The notes: generated from the sequence alone by a model not told the origin. Shown: positions 35,605 through 45,088, counted from the stretch's first letter. The stretch is 64,000 nt of DNA from an uncultured Acholeplasma sp. (GCA_937868795.1 CALMNM010000152.1:24434-88433), one strand, 5' to 3'. Numbers and translations: made by a program.

Positions 35605-35860
35605 TTAAGAGTTTTGCAAATTCGACAGGAATTTGAATCTTGATCACATCACCATCTGCTGAATCGACAAAAATCTTCAACATACGAAATGGTGCTTTTT
35701 TCCCTTCACCAAATCCTGGGAATGTGGGAACAGCTGGAACTTCGGGAACTTCAATAGCAAGAGCAGCGAGTAATTTTTCAGCTTCGTCTGCTTTGATGAT
35801 ACCTTTGGCTAATAAATCGAGTATTTTCATTCTTTCTTCTTTTAATTGATCTTTTGACAT
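35579..35860 (-). CDS. SHOCT-like domain protein, frameshifted after residue 84
   Basis: 93 residues in the unshifted frame. Residues 7-32 form a SHOCT-like helix pair (ERMKILDLLAKGIIKADEAE, then LL), followed by a Pro-rich linker (PEVPAVPTFPGFG) and a beta segment MLKIFVDSADGDVIKIQIP. The frame ends abruptly with LLKTGNSMLT. One extra base in the A5 run (T5 at 35602-35606 on plus) would restore a 132-residue protein ending at 35463. That is the normal architecture of small SHOCT-like proteins found with DUF2089. Either the gene is damaged, a sequencing error is present, or expression needs slippage. Confidence 0.75.
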   Translation of the reverse strand: MSKDQLKEERMKILDLLAKGIIKADEAEKLLAALAIEVPEVPAVPTFPGFGEGKKAPFRMLKIFVDSADGDVIKIQIPVEFAKLLKTGNSMLT

Positions 35861-35884
35861 GGTTTTTCACCTTTCCTTTTTAGA

Positions 35885-36307
35885 TTACTTTTTCTTTAAT
35901 AATTCGAGCGCATCTGTGACTGAGATTTCGCCTTTTTCGATCTTTTCTAAAATGCTAGACTTGTTCACTTTAGGTTGTGCTTCTTCTTTTTCTTGGACTT
36001 TCATGAAGGTATCATCTTCTTCAGATACGGAATAGCCTAAACCGACGATGACATCATCAAGCATCTTCTTAACGGTGGGATAACTGATATTGAGTTCTTT
36101 TTCAATCGCTTTAATGTTGCCGCGATTCTTAATAAAGATTTCAATAAAGTAGAGTTTTTCCGTTTCAAGATAATTGAACTTCGACAGTGTGAATGATCCT
36201 TCAACGGATGTACCACAATGATCACAATGCAATTTTTGAACACGCAATTCATGTTTACAAACAGGGCATGTCGATAATACTGGGTTAACTTTTAAATTTT
36301 TATCCAT
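35885..36307 (-). CDS. DUF2089 family protein (zinc ribbon, HTH, SHOCT-like tail)
   Basis: 140 residues with the DUF2089 layout. An N-terminal zinc ribbon (CPVCKHEL and CDHCGTS, residues about 14-33), a central helix-turn-helix-like region (FIEIFIKNRGNIKAIEKELN, then ISYPTVKKMLDDV) and a C-terminal 25-residue SHOCT-like tail (ILEKIEKGEISVTDALELL). The HTH suggests a DNA-binding regulator. It lies between two proteins that carry the same SHOCT-like module, 24 and 11 bases apart, so the three likely interact. Known family function is undefined. Confidence 0.88.
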   Translation of the reverse strand: MDKNLKVNPVLSTCPVCKHELRVQKLHCDHCGTSVEGSFTLSKFNYLETEKLYFIEIFIKNRGNIKAIEKELNISYPTVKKMLDDVIVGLGYSVSEEDDTFMKVQEKEEAQPKVNKSSILEKIEKGEISVTDALELLKKK

Positions 36308-36318
36308 CTTTCTTCTCC

Positions 36319-36672
36319 TTAAATCGTGTAGATTTTAATTTTTTCATTCGTCTTGGTTAAGACATTGACTTTCACACCTCTGATTGAAATAAGATCAAAT
36401 AATTCACTTGCAGTTAATGGAAGTTGATCACTGACCTTTTCTTTCATTCGTCTTCTCATCACCATTTTGATGATGAAAATGGGTATGGGTAAAGCGAACA
36501 GGACCTTCAAGAAGATGTTGACCCCTTTGGATTCGGGGATGTTTAGCGAAAGTTTGACAAAGGATGCACGTCTTGGCTTTCGTTCTTTGTACTTTGGATA
36601 CAACATCTTGTAGGCTTGTTGTGAACTGATCTTTTTATCAGTCAATTGAGTCAATACTTCATCTTTTGTCAT
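36319..36672 (-). CDS. Small membrane protein with N-terminal SHOCT-like module
   Basis: 117 residues. The first 25 residues are SHOCT-like (KDEVLTQLTDKKISSQQAYK), then a basic stretch, one membrane helix (about 57-77, FLKVLFALPIPIFIIKMVM), an RRRMKEK anchor, and a beta-like C-terminus. Its segments FVKLSLNIPE and LTASELFDLIS line up with the frameshifted neighbour, so it looks like a membrane-tethered paralogue. It is the first gene of the cassette, behind a perfect consensus promoter, with GAAGGTGAG as ribosome site. No established function. Confidence 0.75.
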   Translation of the reverse strand: MTKDEVLTQLTDKKISSQQAYKMLYPKYKERKPRRASFVKLSLNIPESKGVNIFLKVLFALPIPIFIIKMVMRRRMKEKVSDQLPLTASELFDLISIRGVKVNVLTKTNEKIKIYTI

Positions 36673-36712
36673 TTTTCACTCACCTTCATTAATTTTTTTA
36701 ATTTACACCTTA

Positions 36713-36741
36713 ATTATATTCAATACTTTTTAAAATGTCAA
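36713..36741 (-). promoter_or_regulatory. Perfect consensus sigma-A promoter of the DUF2089 cassette
   Basis: Minus strand TTGACA (36736-36741), 17-base spacer, TATAAT (36713-36718), 41 bases before the first start codon. Confidence 0.9.
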
Positions 36742-36823
36742 TCATTTTTGATAAAAAAATTAAAAAAATGAATTTCGAGATTAATTTTATTGATTATTAC
36801 TTTAATTTTAGGCCGTTTTATCG

Positions 36824-36829
36824 TATAAT
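36824..36829 (+). promoter_or_regulatory. -10 element of pepT
   Basis: TATAAT 31 bases before the pepT ATG; no convincing -35 (TTTAAT at 36801-36806 is weak). Confidence 0.45.
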
Positions 36830-36860
36830 AGAAGAGAAATTTAGGAAAGTAGGGATGATC

Positions 36861-38072
36861 ATGAATCGACTCATCGAACGTTTTATTCGTTATACCAAAA
36901 TCGATACTCAATCAAACCACGACACAAAAACCCATCCTTCAACAGAAAAACAAAAGAATTTATCGAAAGTCCTTGTTGAAGAATTGAAGACGATGGGACT
37001 CGATGCGTTTATGGATGATTACGCGTATACGTACGCGAAAATAAAAGGAAATACACCAAATGCTCCTGCAATTGGACTCGTCGCACACGTGGATACTTCT
37101 CCCGATGCGCCCGGTGCTAACGTCAACCCAAGAATTATCCAATCTTATGATGGCTCAAAGATCGTCCTTAATGAAAGTTTATCCATGTCACCTGAACAAT
37201 TCCCAAGTTTGTCTCGCGTGATCGGTGATGATATTATTGTCACCGATGGAAACACACTCTTAGGTGCTGATGATAAATGTGGTGTTGCTGAAATTATGGA
37301 AGTCGCTCAATACTTCATCTCTAATCCAGATGTTCCACATGGTGATATCTATATTTGCTTTACCCCCGATGAAGAAATCGGTGAAGGTGCAGATCACTTC
37401 AATTATGAATGGTTTAAAGCGGATTTCGCTTATACAGCTGATGGTGATGAAGTGGGTGGGATTGAATATGAAAACTTTAATGCGGCTGGTGCTGATGTCT
37501 ATTTCATCGGCAAATCCATTCATCCGGGTTCTGCAAAGAACAAAATGATCAATGCCCTTCATTTAGCGATGGAATTTCATGGTATGCTACCCGTTTTTAA
37601 AAATCCCGCATATACCGAAGGTTATGAAGGATTCAATCACTTAACCGGATTGAAGGGTGAAGTTGAGAAAGCACATGCGCACTATATCATCCGCAATCAT
37701 GATATGTCCAAATTCAATGAACAAAAAATTGAGTTTGAAGTCATTGCAGAATATATGAATCGTAAGTATGGTTATCAAGCAGTTGATGTGAAGATAAAAG
37801 ACTCATACTTCAATATGTATGAAATCATTAAAGATCATATGCAAGTGATTGATCTTGCGAAGAAGGCAACAGAAAGTGCAGGTGTGGTTCCTTTCACCAA
37901 AGCGATTCGTGGAGGTACTGACGGTGCGAGACTCACGTATGAAGGACTGATTTGTCCCAACATCGGTACCGGTGGTTATCAATTCCATGGACGCTATGAA
38001 TTCGCATCCATTCAACAGATGGAAAAAGCAGTCAAAATCTTTATTGAGATCATTAAACTCGCAGCTAAATAA
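36861..38072 (+). CDS. pepT: Peptidase T (tripeptide aminopeptidase)
   Basis: 403 residues, M20B family. Metal and catalytic sites: GLVAHVDTSPDAPG (His and Asp, about 76), LLGADDKCGVAEI (bridging Asp, about 135) and FTPDEEIGEGAD (catalytic Glu, about 172). IRGGTDGARLTYEG and the late HGRYEF carry the remaining ligands. It is a cytosolic dizinc enzyme releasing the N-terminal residue of tripeptides. ATG 36861 (MNRLIERFIRYTKIDTQS) aligns with PepT starts and has AGGG 6 bases upstream; the open frame before it reads into the promoter. It is a single gene with its own terminator. Confidence 0.97.
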   Translation: MNRLIERFIRYTKIDTQSNHDTKTHPSTEKQKNLSKVLVEELKTMGLDAFMDDYAYTYAKIKGNTPNAPAIGLVAHVDTSPDAPGANVNPRIIQSYDGSKIVLNESLSMSPEQFPSLSRVIGDDIIVTDGNTLLGADDKCGVAEIMEVAQYFISNPDVPHGDIYICFTPDEEIGEGADHFNYEWFKADFAYTADGDEVGGIEYENFNAAGADVYFIGKSIHPGSAKNKMINALHLAMEFHGMLPVFKNPAYTEGYEGFNHLTGLKGEVEKAHAHYIIRNHDMSKFNEQKIEFEVIAEYMNRKYGYQAVDVKIKDSYFNMYEIIKDHMQVIDLAKKATESAGVVPFTKAIRGGTDGARLTYEGLICPNIGTGGYQFHGRYEFASIQQMEKAVKIFIEIIKLAAK

Positions 38073-38079
38073 AAAAGAT

Positions 38080-38106
38080 AAGCGACATGAGGCATGTCGC
38101 TTTTTG
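38080..38106 (+). terminator. Bidirectional terminator after pepT
   Basis: AAGCGACATG pairs with CATGTCGCTT around a 3-base loop, followed by five T; the minus strand also has a T-rich tail. Confidence 0.85.
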
Positions 38107-38385
38107 TTAGGATTGATAATATAAACTTATCAAGGGGATCACGATGATTCCAAGATAGAACATGATTTGATGGTAGGTTTGAAATTCTGTAAAAGGGCGT
38201 TTAAAGATCCACTCTGATTTTAAGATAATCAAATTATCAATTAAAAGCAGCATGAATGATATTCCTGAAAAAAGAATTTTCGTTTCTAGTGGACCCACAA
38301 AAGCCATATTGTTATATGAAATGACATTGATCAATACATATAATAACCAACCTAGGAGTAAATAACTATATTTTAAGATTGCCAT
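38107..38385 (-). CDS. Small integral membrane protein, unknown
   Basis: 92 residues with three predicted membrane helices (about 5-24, 35-57 and 72-90) and short polar loops. No family recognised. Its start overlaps the end of the Sel1-repeat gene by 13 bases, so the two are translated from one message and probably coupled. Any function would be a guess; a membrane partner for the Sel1 scaffold is the simplest idea. Confidence 0.65.
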   Translation of the reverse strand: MAILKYSYLLLGWLLYVLINVISYNNMAFVGPLETKILFSGISFMLLLIDNLIILKSEWIFKRPFTEFQTYHQIMFYLGIIVIPLISLYYQS

Positions 38386-39635
38386 GTCGATTTTTGGAGT
38401 TTCTCATAATTGTTGATCGAATATATCAATTTAACTGCAGCCTCTAATCCTTGGTCTGCAGCTTTTTGCCATAGGGCTTTCGCCTTTTGTTCATCTTTAG
38501 GAACGACACTACCTTCAAAATAGAGCATACCTAAATTATACTGAGCAATGGCAAGATTTGCTTCAGCAGCTTTTTCATACCAAAATAATGCCTTTTGAAT
38601 GTCTTTTTCGACACCATCACCACGGTGGTACATGACTGCTAGGTTATATTGGGCATTAGGGTGATTTTGTTTTGCTGCTTCTTCTAATAATTTAGCAATA
38701 TTCACATAGTCTTTATTCTCTTGTTTAATAAGAATCATGGCTAAATGATAAAGTGCATTTCTGTTCTTTTGTAACGCAGCTTTTTCATACCAAAACACCG
38801 CTTGATCGATGTCTTGCTCAACACCTTTAGCATTTTGAAAATATAGTCCTACATAATATGCTGCCTCAACATGATCTTGTTTTGCAGCGACCATAAACCA
38901 TTCAAAAGCCTTCATTGGGTATTTGGGTTCGTGTTCGTGATAATACATGGCAAGCGTAAATGCAGCGAGGGCATACTGCTGTTGAGCTGCTTTTTCTAGA
39001 TAAAAGACAGCTTGACTGAATCTTTCTTCTTCTAATGCAATAATTCCTAGTGCATAAAGCGCATAAGGGTGATCTTGTTCTGCTGCAAGCGTATAATACT
39101 TGATCACTTGTTCCATATTCTTGTCATCATGTGAGATGGTTTCATAGATCATTCCAAGCATATATTGTGAGTCACTGTAACCTAAATTTGCGGATTTTAA
39201 GAACCATTCAATGGCGGAAAAAATATAACGTTGAACATAAAAACCATAGTAATAATACGTGCCAATAATATGAATACTCACAGGATCTTGTGCATCTGCT
39301 TCAAGTTTGAGTCCTTCAAAGTTTTGTTGAAAGTAATCTTTTGCGATGGCATCGTCTTTTTCAACACCCATCCCACTATGATACATCAAGCCTAAAGCAT
39401 AGCCACATTTATACGATCCTAAAGCTTCACCCTTCTGGTAATGTTCCATCGCTTTTTTAAAGTCAACAGAAATCCCATCGCCTAAACCATAAAAACGTCC
39501 TAAAAAATAATGGGCATCTGCATGACCTAAAGCAACCGCTTGAGAAAAATGCTCGATTGAAACCATAATATTTTTCTTTTTGGTATTTAATAAATAGTTT
39601 GATAACCCTGCTTGATAATGGGTTTGTGCATTCAT
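38373..39635 (-). CDS. Sel1-like repeat protein (SLR/TPR-type scaffold)
   Basis: 420 residues made almost entirely of about ten Sel1-like repeats of 34-38 residues, each with a pattern like A-x-x-x-LG-x-x-Y and G-V-E-K-D-x-x-KA-x-x-W-Y-x-KAA. Clear units include HYFLGRFYGLGDGISVDFKK, NAQYNLAVMYHRGDGVEKD and AQYNLGMLYFEGS. There is no signal peptide, so the protein is cytosolic; Sel1 repeats mediate protein-protein contacts. ATG 39635 was chosen because GGAG lies 9 bases upstream; ATG 39641 is also possible. It is followed by an overlapping small membrane protein gene. Confidence 0.88.
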   Translation of the reverse strand: MNAQTHYQAGLSNYLLNTKKKNIMVSIEHFSQAVALGHADAHYFLGRFYGLGDGISVDFKKAMEHYQKGEALGSYKCGYALGLMYHSGMGVEKDDAIAKDYFQQNFEGLKLEADAQDPVSIHIIGTYYYYGFYVQRYIFSAIEWFLKSANLGYSDSQYMLGMIYETISHDDKNMEQVIKYYTLAAEQDHPYALYALGIIALEEERFSQAVFYLEKAAQQQYALAAFTLAMYYHEHEPKYPMKAFEWFMVAAKQDHVEAAYYVGLYFQNAKGVEQDIDQAVFWYEKAALQKNRNALYHLAMILIKQENKDYVNIAKLLEEAAKQNHPNAQYNLAVMYHRGDGVEKDIQKALFWYEKAAEANLAIAQYNLGMLYFEGSVVPKDEQKAKALWQKAADQGLEAAVKLIYSINNYEKLQKSTWQS

Positions 39636-39699
39636 GTTCATCAACTCCATTACTATCTTATCATAGATACTCTTGATTCTTAAGTGAGATGATATAAAC

Positions 39700-39721
39700 A
39701 AAAGACCACCTTGAGGTGGTC
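39700..39721 (-). terminator. Terminator of the 39729-40637 gene
   Basis: Minus strand GACCACC pairs with GGTGGTC around TCAA, followed by TTTT. Confidence 0.8.
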
Positions 39722-39728
39722 GTATTCG

Positions 39729-40637
39729 TTATTTCTTTAATCCTGAAAGATCTTTTTTGATCTGAGCGTTCGTTTGTTGTGACATGCTCTTCCAGACGAT
39801 TAAGACACCAATACCTGTAAAAAGTGCACTTGTGCCTAGGTCTCCTATAAACTCGCTACGATTTTGAGGAACTTCAAGCATTTCAGCAAATGTCATACCT
39901 AGACTTGCTGCCCCAGTTTGATAAATCCAAACGATGAAAAGGAGTGAGATCACAAGTGAAATCCCCGCGACAACAAAGGGTACATAGGCATTTTTTGCTG
40001 CTCCACCCTTCTTAAATCCATAAAAGGAAGCAAGAGGAATTAAGGCATATAGAAGTGCTAACATGTAGTTAAAGAATAGGACAGAAATGAACGTAGGGAT
40101 TAATCCAACAATCGCACCAATCACTGCGAAGAGTAAACTCTTAGGAAGATTTGCTACCGATTTTTCTTCCGCTTCAACACGTTCAATCACCTTTTCATAA
40201 AAATCCTTGGCACATTGATCATGGACGTGAACAATGGATCCTTTGATCACGCGCTGTGCATCGGTTTCCTCTAACCCACAGAAGGGACAGTGATTGAGAT
40301 TTTTGAGATTCGATGTCTTCATCGCATCCGTAATCTTGGTCAAATACACATTCAATTTTTCTGGTTTCGTTGATTTATATAGCAAAGGCAATACCACAGC
40401 ATTTTGTGTCAATGCGACAGATTCTAGGCGGGCAATCGGTGCTCCCTGAGCTTTGCTGATCGCTTTGAATTCATCTTTGGTTAATTGATGATCGAAAACA
40501 AATTGTAATGCTAAAATTTTGGTAATCGCATCTGTATAATAATGAATCAAATGAAACGTATACCCTTGATAAGTACCTTCAAAAACACCTTGGGTTTCTT
40601 TCATACCCAAAAGACTTGCCATTTTCTCGATTTTCAT
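39729..40637 (-). CDS. Membrane protein with central CxxC motif, unknown
   Basis: 302 residues. A soluble N-terminal half (about 1-120) is followed by a probable metal-binding knuckle (CPFCGLEE, then HVHDQC, about 127-150), then four membrane helices (about 170-285) and a short tail. No family is recognised with confidence. The CPFCG-type knuckle suggests Zn2+ binding. ATG 40637 follows GGAGGGAACT. It stands as a single gene with a terminator. Confidence 0.7.
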   Translation of the reverse strand: MKIEKMASLLGMKETQGVFEGTYQGYTFHLIHYYTDAITKILALQFVFDHQLTKDEFKAISKAQGAPIARLESVALTQNAVVLPLLYKSTKPEKLNVYLTKITDAMKTSNLKNLNHCPFCGLEETDAQRVIKGSIVHVHDQCAKDFYEKVIERVEAEEKSVANLPKSLLFAVIGAIVGLIPTFISVLFFNYMLALLYALIPLASFYGFKKGGAAKNAYVPFVVAGISLVISLLFIVWIYQTGAASLGMTFAEMLEVPQNRSEFIGDLGTSALFTGIGVLIVWKSMSQQTNAQIKKDLSGLKK

Positions 40638-40686
40638 AGTTCCCTCCATATGGTATCAATGCTTAAATGATAACATATGCGTGTTG

Positions 40687-41307
40687 TTAACTCAAGGCAT
40701 CATGAATCGTTTTAGAAAAAAGTTGATAACCAACATCATTTAGATGAATTCCATCTCGACTATAGATCGGATTCAATTCTTTTTGTCTATTGATAAAAGG
40801 AGAATAGGTGTCGATGATTTTGTCTTGGTGGAGTGCCTTTATAATGCTCTGATTAAGTTTAAAAATATCTTCATTGGTTCTGCTACCAATGTAAAGTTGA
40901 TTTGCTCCTTCACAACTGGGACAAACCGGCGTCACTAAAAGATAATAGATATCAATATTATGTGACTTTAATACCGAAATGAGATCATGAATACGCGATG
41001 TAATTTCATCAATCGTATCGTTGGTTAAGACTAAATCATTTGATCCAATCGATAAAATCACACGTTTGGGTTTTTGCCTGATCACTGCATCGAGTCTATT
41101 CATCACACCAATCGTCGTATCACCTGCAATGCCCATATTTTGCCATCTGTCAAAACCATACTTTCGCATCAACATAAATGCGATCATCGAATCACCAATC
41201 AAAATATCTTTTCCTGTGATAGGTAAAAGGCGAAAGGTATTCACCTTCCGCGCATAATCTTCTTCAATCGTCTTTTTTAAATTTTCTAAATCATTCATCT
41301 TATTCAT
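40687..41307 (-). CDS. SGNH/GDSL-family hydrolase
   Basis: 206 residues. All four blocks are visible: LIGDSMI (catalytic Ser, about 38), NMGIAGDTT (Gly), SIGSNDLVL (Asn) and [11 protein letters not shown] (catalytic Asp and His, about 190). These enzymes cleave esters (lipids, acetylated sugars or peptidoglycan). No signal peptide is seen, so it acts in the cytosol. It overlaps the uvrB stop by 8 bases, so it is expressed with uvrB; the functional link is unclear. ATG 41298 is an alternative start. Confidence 0.9.
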   Translation of the reverse strand: MNKMNDLENLKKTIEEDYARKVNTFRLLPITGKDILIGDSMIAFMLMRKYGFDRWQNMGIAGDTTIGVMNRLDAVIRQKPKRVILSIGSNDLVLTNDTIDEITSRIHDLISVLKSHNIDIYYLLVTPVCPSCEGANQLYIGSRTNEDIFKLNQSIIKALHQDKIIDTYSPFINRQKELNPIYSRDGIHLNDVGYQLFSKTIHDALS

Positions 41308-43255
41308 CCGCTCTTAATTCAAAAATGAGATCACGTAGTTCTGCAGCGCGTTCAAAGTTTAAGTTCTTTGCAGCTAACTTCATTTCATTTTCAAATTCTC
41401 TAATCATCTTTTCTTTGTCTTTCTTGGTTAACTTCTGATAATCTTTGGGTTCTTCCACGATGTCTTCACGAATGGTGATCTTATCACGTATTTCTTTTTG
41501 GATAGACACTGGAACCACTTGATTTTCAAGGTTGAAGTTTAACTGTAACTGACGTCTGCGATTTGTTTCTTTAATGGCAAATGCCATCGCATCCGACATT
41601 GAATCTGCGTACATGATGACTTTTCCATTTTGATTTCTCGCTGCACGTCCAATCGTTTGGATTAAACTTCGTTCACTTCTTAAGAATCCTTGTTTATCGG
41701 CATCGAGAATCGCGACGAGCGATACTTCAGGTAAGTCGAGTCCTTCACGAAGAAGGTTGATGCCAATCAAACAATCGTATTTACCCATCCGAAGATCACG
41801 CAAAATGGTGATTCTCTCTAAAGATTTAATCTCACTATGAAGATATGCTACTTTCATTCCTAGTTGTTTAAAATAAGCGGTTAAATCTTCAGACATACGA
41901 ATGGTAAGCGTTGTTACAAGCACACGTTCTTGAGCTTGAACACGCTTTTTGATCTCAAAGTAGAGATCATCCATCTGACCTTTGGTGGGTCTTACTTCAA
42001 TTTCAGGATCTAATAGATACGTTGGACGAATAATCTGTTCAACGACAGGAATCCTTTTCTCGAGTTCATATGCCCCGGGGGTCGCAGATAGATAAATAAC
42101 TTTATCTAATTTCCGTTCAAATTCATCAAATTGAAGAGGTCGATTATCTAAGGCTGAAGGTAAGCGGAATCCATGATCGACGAGCGTTGTCTTTCGTGAA
42201 CGGTCGCCATGATACATCCCTCTCACTTGAGGGATGGTGACATGCGACTCATCAATAATCATTAAAAAGTCATCCCCAAAGAAATCGATGAGTGTCGCAG
42301 GTGTTTCTCCTGCTTCACGGAGTGAAAGATGACGAGAATAGTTTTCAATCCCGCTGCACATGCCGATTTCTTCGAGCATTTCCATATCATATTTCGTTCT
42401 TTGTTCAATACGTTGAGCTTCAAGGAGTAGATTTTCTCCTTTAAAATAAGCGATTTGTTCTTGAAGTTCATTGCGGATTCTTCTAATCGATTCATGGAGC
42501 TTATCTTTATTGGTCATAAAGTGAGTCGCAGGGAAGATCGTAATATAGGCCATCTGTTCTAAGGCTTGTCCTGAAAGAACATCAAAACGTTTAATATCTT
42601 CCACTTCATCACCAAAGAAAGAGATTCTAATCCCTTGGGCACGTTCATACGCGGGAATGACTTCGACGGAGTCACCACGAACACGGAAGGTTCCACGATG
42701 AAAATCGATATCGTTTCTTTGATAGGTGAGTTCAACCAGTTTATTGATCAACTTATCACGACCGTAATCCTCACCAGCTCTTAAAAAGATCATCGAACTC
42801 TTATAGTCATCGGGGTCTCCAATCCCATAAATACAGGAGACGGATGCGACAACAATGACATCATCACTTCCGAGGAGTGAGGCTGTTGCTGCATGGCGCA
42901 TCTCATCAATTTCATCGTTGATCGATGAATCTTTTTCGATATATGTATCTGTGGAGACAACATATGCTTCAGGCTGATAATAATCATAATAGGAAATAAA
43001 ATATTCGACGTGGTTATTGGGAAAAAAGGCCTTGAGCTCGCCATAAAGCTGACCGGCTAAGGTCTTATTGGGGGCGAGAATTAAGGTCTTCTTTTGTAAG
43101 TTCTGGATGATATTGGCAATTGTATATGTTTTCCCTGTCCCCGTTGCCCCTAACAAGACTTGCTCTTTAATCCCTTTTTGAATATTGTCTTTCAAGGTTT
43201 CAATCGCTTTTATCTGATCGCCTTTGGGGGTAAAGGGTGCTTTAAGTTCAAACAT
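41300..43255 (-). CDS. uvrB: Excinuclease ABC subunit B
   Basis: 651 residues, the normal UvrB length. Helicase motif [11 protein letters not shown] lies at about 38, the beta-hairpin [11 protein letters not shown] at about 95, motif II DESHVT, motif [11 protein letters not shown], and the C-terminal UVR domain [14 protein letters not shown]. UvrB verifies DNA damage and bridges UvrA and UvrC in nucleotide excision repair. The start [15 protein letters not shown] matches family starts. The other uvr genes are not in this window. Confidence 0.97.
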   Translation of the reverse strand: MFELKAPFTPKGDQIKAIETLKDNIQKGIKEQVLLGATGTGKTYTIANIIQNLQKKTLILAPNKTLAGQLYGELKAFFPNNHVEYFISYYDYYQPEAYVVSTDTYIEKDSSINDEIDEMRHAATASLLGSDDVIVVASVSCIYGIGDPDDYKSSMIFLRAGEDYGRDKLINKLVELTYQRNDIDFHRGTFRVRGDSVEVIPAYERAQGIRISFFGDEVEDIKRFDVLSGQALEQMAYITIFPATHFMTNKDKLHESIRRIRNELQEQIAYFKGENLLLEAQRIEQRTKYDMEMLEEIGMCSGIENYSRHLSLREAGETPATLIDFFGDDFLMIIDESHVTIPQVRGMYHGDRSRKTTLVDHGFRLPSALDNRPLQFDEFERKLDKVIYLSATPGAYELEKRIPVVEQIIRPTYLLDPEIEVRPTKGQMDDLYFEIKKRVQAQERVLVTTLTIRMSEDLTAYFKQLGMKVAYLHSEIKSLERITILRDLRMGKYDCLIGINLLREGLDLPEVSLVAILDADKQGFLRSERSLIQTIGRAARNQNGKVIMYADSMSDAMAFAIKETNRRRQLQLNFNLENQVVPVSIQKEIRDKITIREDIVEEPKDYQKLTKKDKEKMIREFENEMKLAAKNLNFERAAELRDLIFELRADE

Positions 43256-43271
43256 TTAAACCAAATCCTTT

Positions 43272-44975
43272 CTAAACATCGATATCGACTTCGTGAGGCT
43301 TGGGAACGATAATGCTTTGAGGGACATACATCGGTTCGATGACGGAGGAAACGATATTCATCAAGTGATCGCCGATACGTTCAAGATTCGCTAAGATATC
43401 GGCATAGTTTGCTGCTTTAATAAAGGTTACTTGCTGATTTTTCAAACGTTCAATATAACGATATCTAAATTTCTCTTCGAGTTCATCAACGAAATCTTCT
43501 GTCTTAACGACTTGTTTCGCGAGTTCAACATCTTGATTCTTAAAACTTTCTAAAGTATCTTTGAGCATTTGGCCTAAGACTGCATACATCTGTGTTAAGT
43601 CGCGTGTTCCTTCTTCGGAAAGCATTTGAGATTCTTGGTAACGTTCAGCAAAAAACTCTAAAACGTTGGTTAAATGATCACCGATGCGCTCAAAATCTTT
43701 AATCGTATCTAGATCTCTTGAGAGCTTAGCTGAATCAGACTTTTCCAATCCCGCCATTGATATCTTAATCAAATAGTCGTGAAGCTTTTGATCATATGTA
43801 TCTGTAATCATCTCATGGGTATAGCCTTCTTCGACCAGTTTTGGATCTTCCTTAAAGGAATAGGATTTTACAATGTCAAAATACTCTTGAATCACTGCAC
43901 CCATCGAAAGAATGCCACGTTTGGCGACTTCTAGAGCTAAGGTGGGGGATTCATCGATCAGTTTCTCATCAAACATTTCAACAGGAAGATGTTTAACCGT
44001 TTTATCTTTAACCACAAATTTCGCCGCGGCAATCATCTGTTTAATGAAGAAAAAGAGGAGAATTGTCATGGTCGTATTTTGGAATGCATGTGCAAAAGCA
44101 ATGGATAACATGGAATATCGTGCTAAGAAACGTCCTTCAAACCAAATGATGAATGAACGATAAGGAACAAGTAAAATTAAGAATACCACGGTCATCAACA
44201 CATTAAATAAGACGTGAATGAATGCAGCACGCTTGCTTTCAGTATTTCCACCTAAAGAGGCGAGGAAAGCAGTAATCGTGGTCCCAATATTAGCACCTAA
44301 CAAAATGGGAATAGCTCCACTTAAGGTAATGGTTTCAATCCCTTCAGCATTAAGGGCGTATAGTTTTTCTAAAACCCCAATCGCAGCAGAGGATGATTGA
44401 ACAATCGCAGTAAAGATGGTCCCAAAGACAGTGCCTAAAAACCAGTTTTGGGAGAACGTTTGAAACATTTGTTCTGCTTCAGGTGTGCTTGCGAGAGGCT
44501 TTAGCCCTGACCCCATAACTTCGAGTCCAACGAATAGCATCCCAAGTCCTACCAACACACCACCAATGTGATGGACGCGTTTACGTCCAATAAATGTCAT
44601 AATGACACCGACTCCTAAAAACAAATACCCAAACTTAGCAATCGGTAAACCGATGATAAACGCGGTGACTGTCGTCCCGATATTCGCACCCATGATGATC
44701 CCCACGGATTGAGGAAGTGTCATGAGTCCTGCACGAAGTAATCCGATGGTGAGTGCTGTCGTTCCTGAAGATGATTGAATAATGACTGTGAGTAGAAGCC
44801 CGACTAAAATTCCTTTCAATGGTGTGTTCGTGCTTTTTTCAATAATCGTTTTTAACTTTGTTCCTGCAGCTGCCTTAAGGGAATCGCTCATCAGGTTAAT
44901 CCCGAAGAGAAAGAGCGCGAGTCCACCAAAGACATACATGAGATTGTTACCAATTCCAACCAGTGCAACCGTCAT
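43272..44975 (-). CDS. Na+/phosphate cotransporter with PhoU-like domain (NptA/YjbB family)
   Basis: 567 residues. The two inverted Na/Pi repeats are clear: QSSSGTTALT then GANIGTTVTAF, and QSSSAAIGV then GANIGTTITAF, in 8-9 membrane helices (about 10-325). The last 200 residues form PhoU-like helix bundles (DFERIGDHLTNV and NLERIGDHLMNIV). It imports phosphate with Na+, though some members export. It has its own gene start with AAGGAGG. uvrB follows 16 bases downstream, so readthrough is likely. A TAAAAT on the minus strand near 45010 may be its -10. Confidence 0.93.
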   Translation of the reverse strand: MTVALVGIGNNLMYVFGGLALFLFGINLMSDSLKAAAGTKLKTIIEKSTNTPLKGILVGLLLTVIIQSSSGTTALTIGLLRAGLMTLPQSVGIIMGANIGTTVTAFIIGLPIAKFGYLFLGVGVIMTFIGRKRVHHIGGVLVGLGMLFVGLEVMGSGLKPLASTPEAEQMFQTFSQNWFLGTVFGTIFTAIVQSSSAAIGVLEKLYALNAEGIETITLSGAIPILLGANIGTTITAFLASLGGNTESKRAAFIHVLFNVLMTVVFLILLVPYRSFIIWFEGRFLARYSMLSIAFAHAFQNTTMTILLFFFIKQMIAAAKFVVKDKTVKHLPVEMFDEKLIDESPTLALEVAKRGILSMGAVIQEYFDIVKSYSFKEDPKLVEEGYTHEMITDTYDQKLHDYLIKISMAGLEKSDSAKLSRDLDTIKDFERIGDHLTNVLEFFAERYQESQMLSEEGTRDLTQMYAVLGQMLKDTLESFKNQDVELAKQVVKTEDFVDELEEKFRYRYIERLKNQQVTFIKAANYADILANLERIGDHLMNIVSSVIEPMYVPQSIIVPKPHEVDIDV

Positions 44976-45040
44976 AATGTCCTCCTTAGAACGTTCATTT
45001 TCATTTTACTTTATCTTGACGTTTAAATCTATCTATTCAT

Positions 45041-45065
45041 GAAAAAAGCATCACGAATGACGCTT
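45041..45065 (-). terminator. Terminator of pyk
   Basis: Minus strand AAGCGTCA pairs with TGATGCTT around TTCG (a stable tetraloop), followed by a T run. Confidence 0.85.
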
Positions 45066-45088
45066 CTTCTATGTCGCTTCATTCATCC

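Noticed and set aside
35595..35615. Programmed -1 frameshift site
   Set aside because: In-frame codons CTC TTA AAA ACT do not form an X-XXY-YYZ heptamer, and no strong downstream stem was seen; simple indel is preferred.
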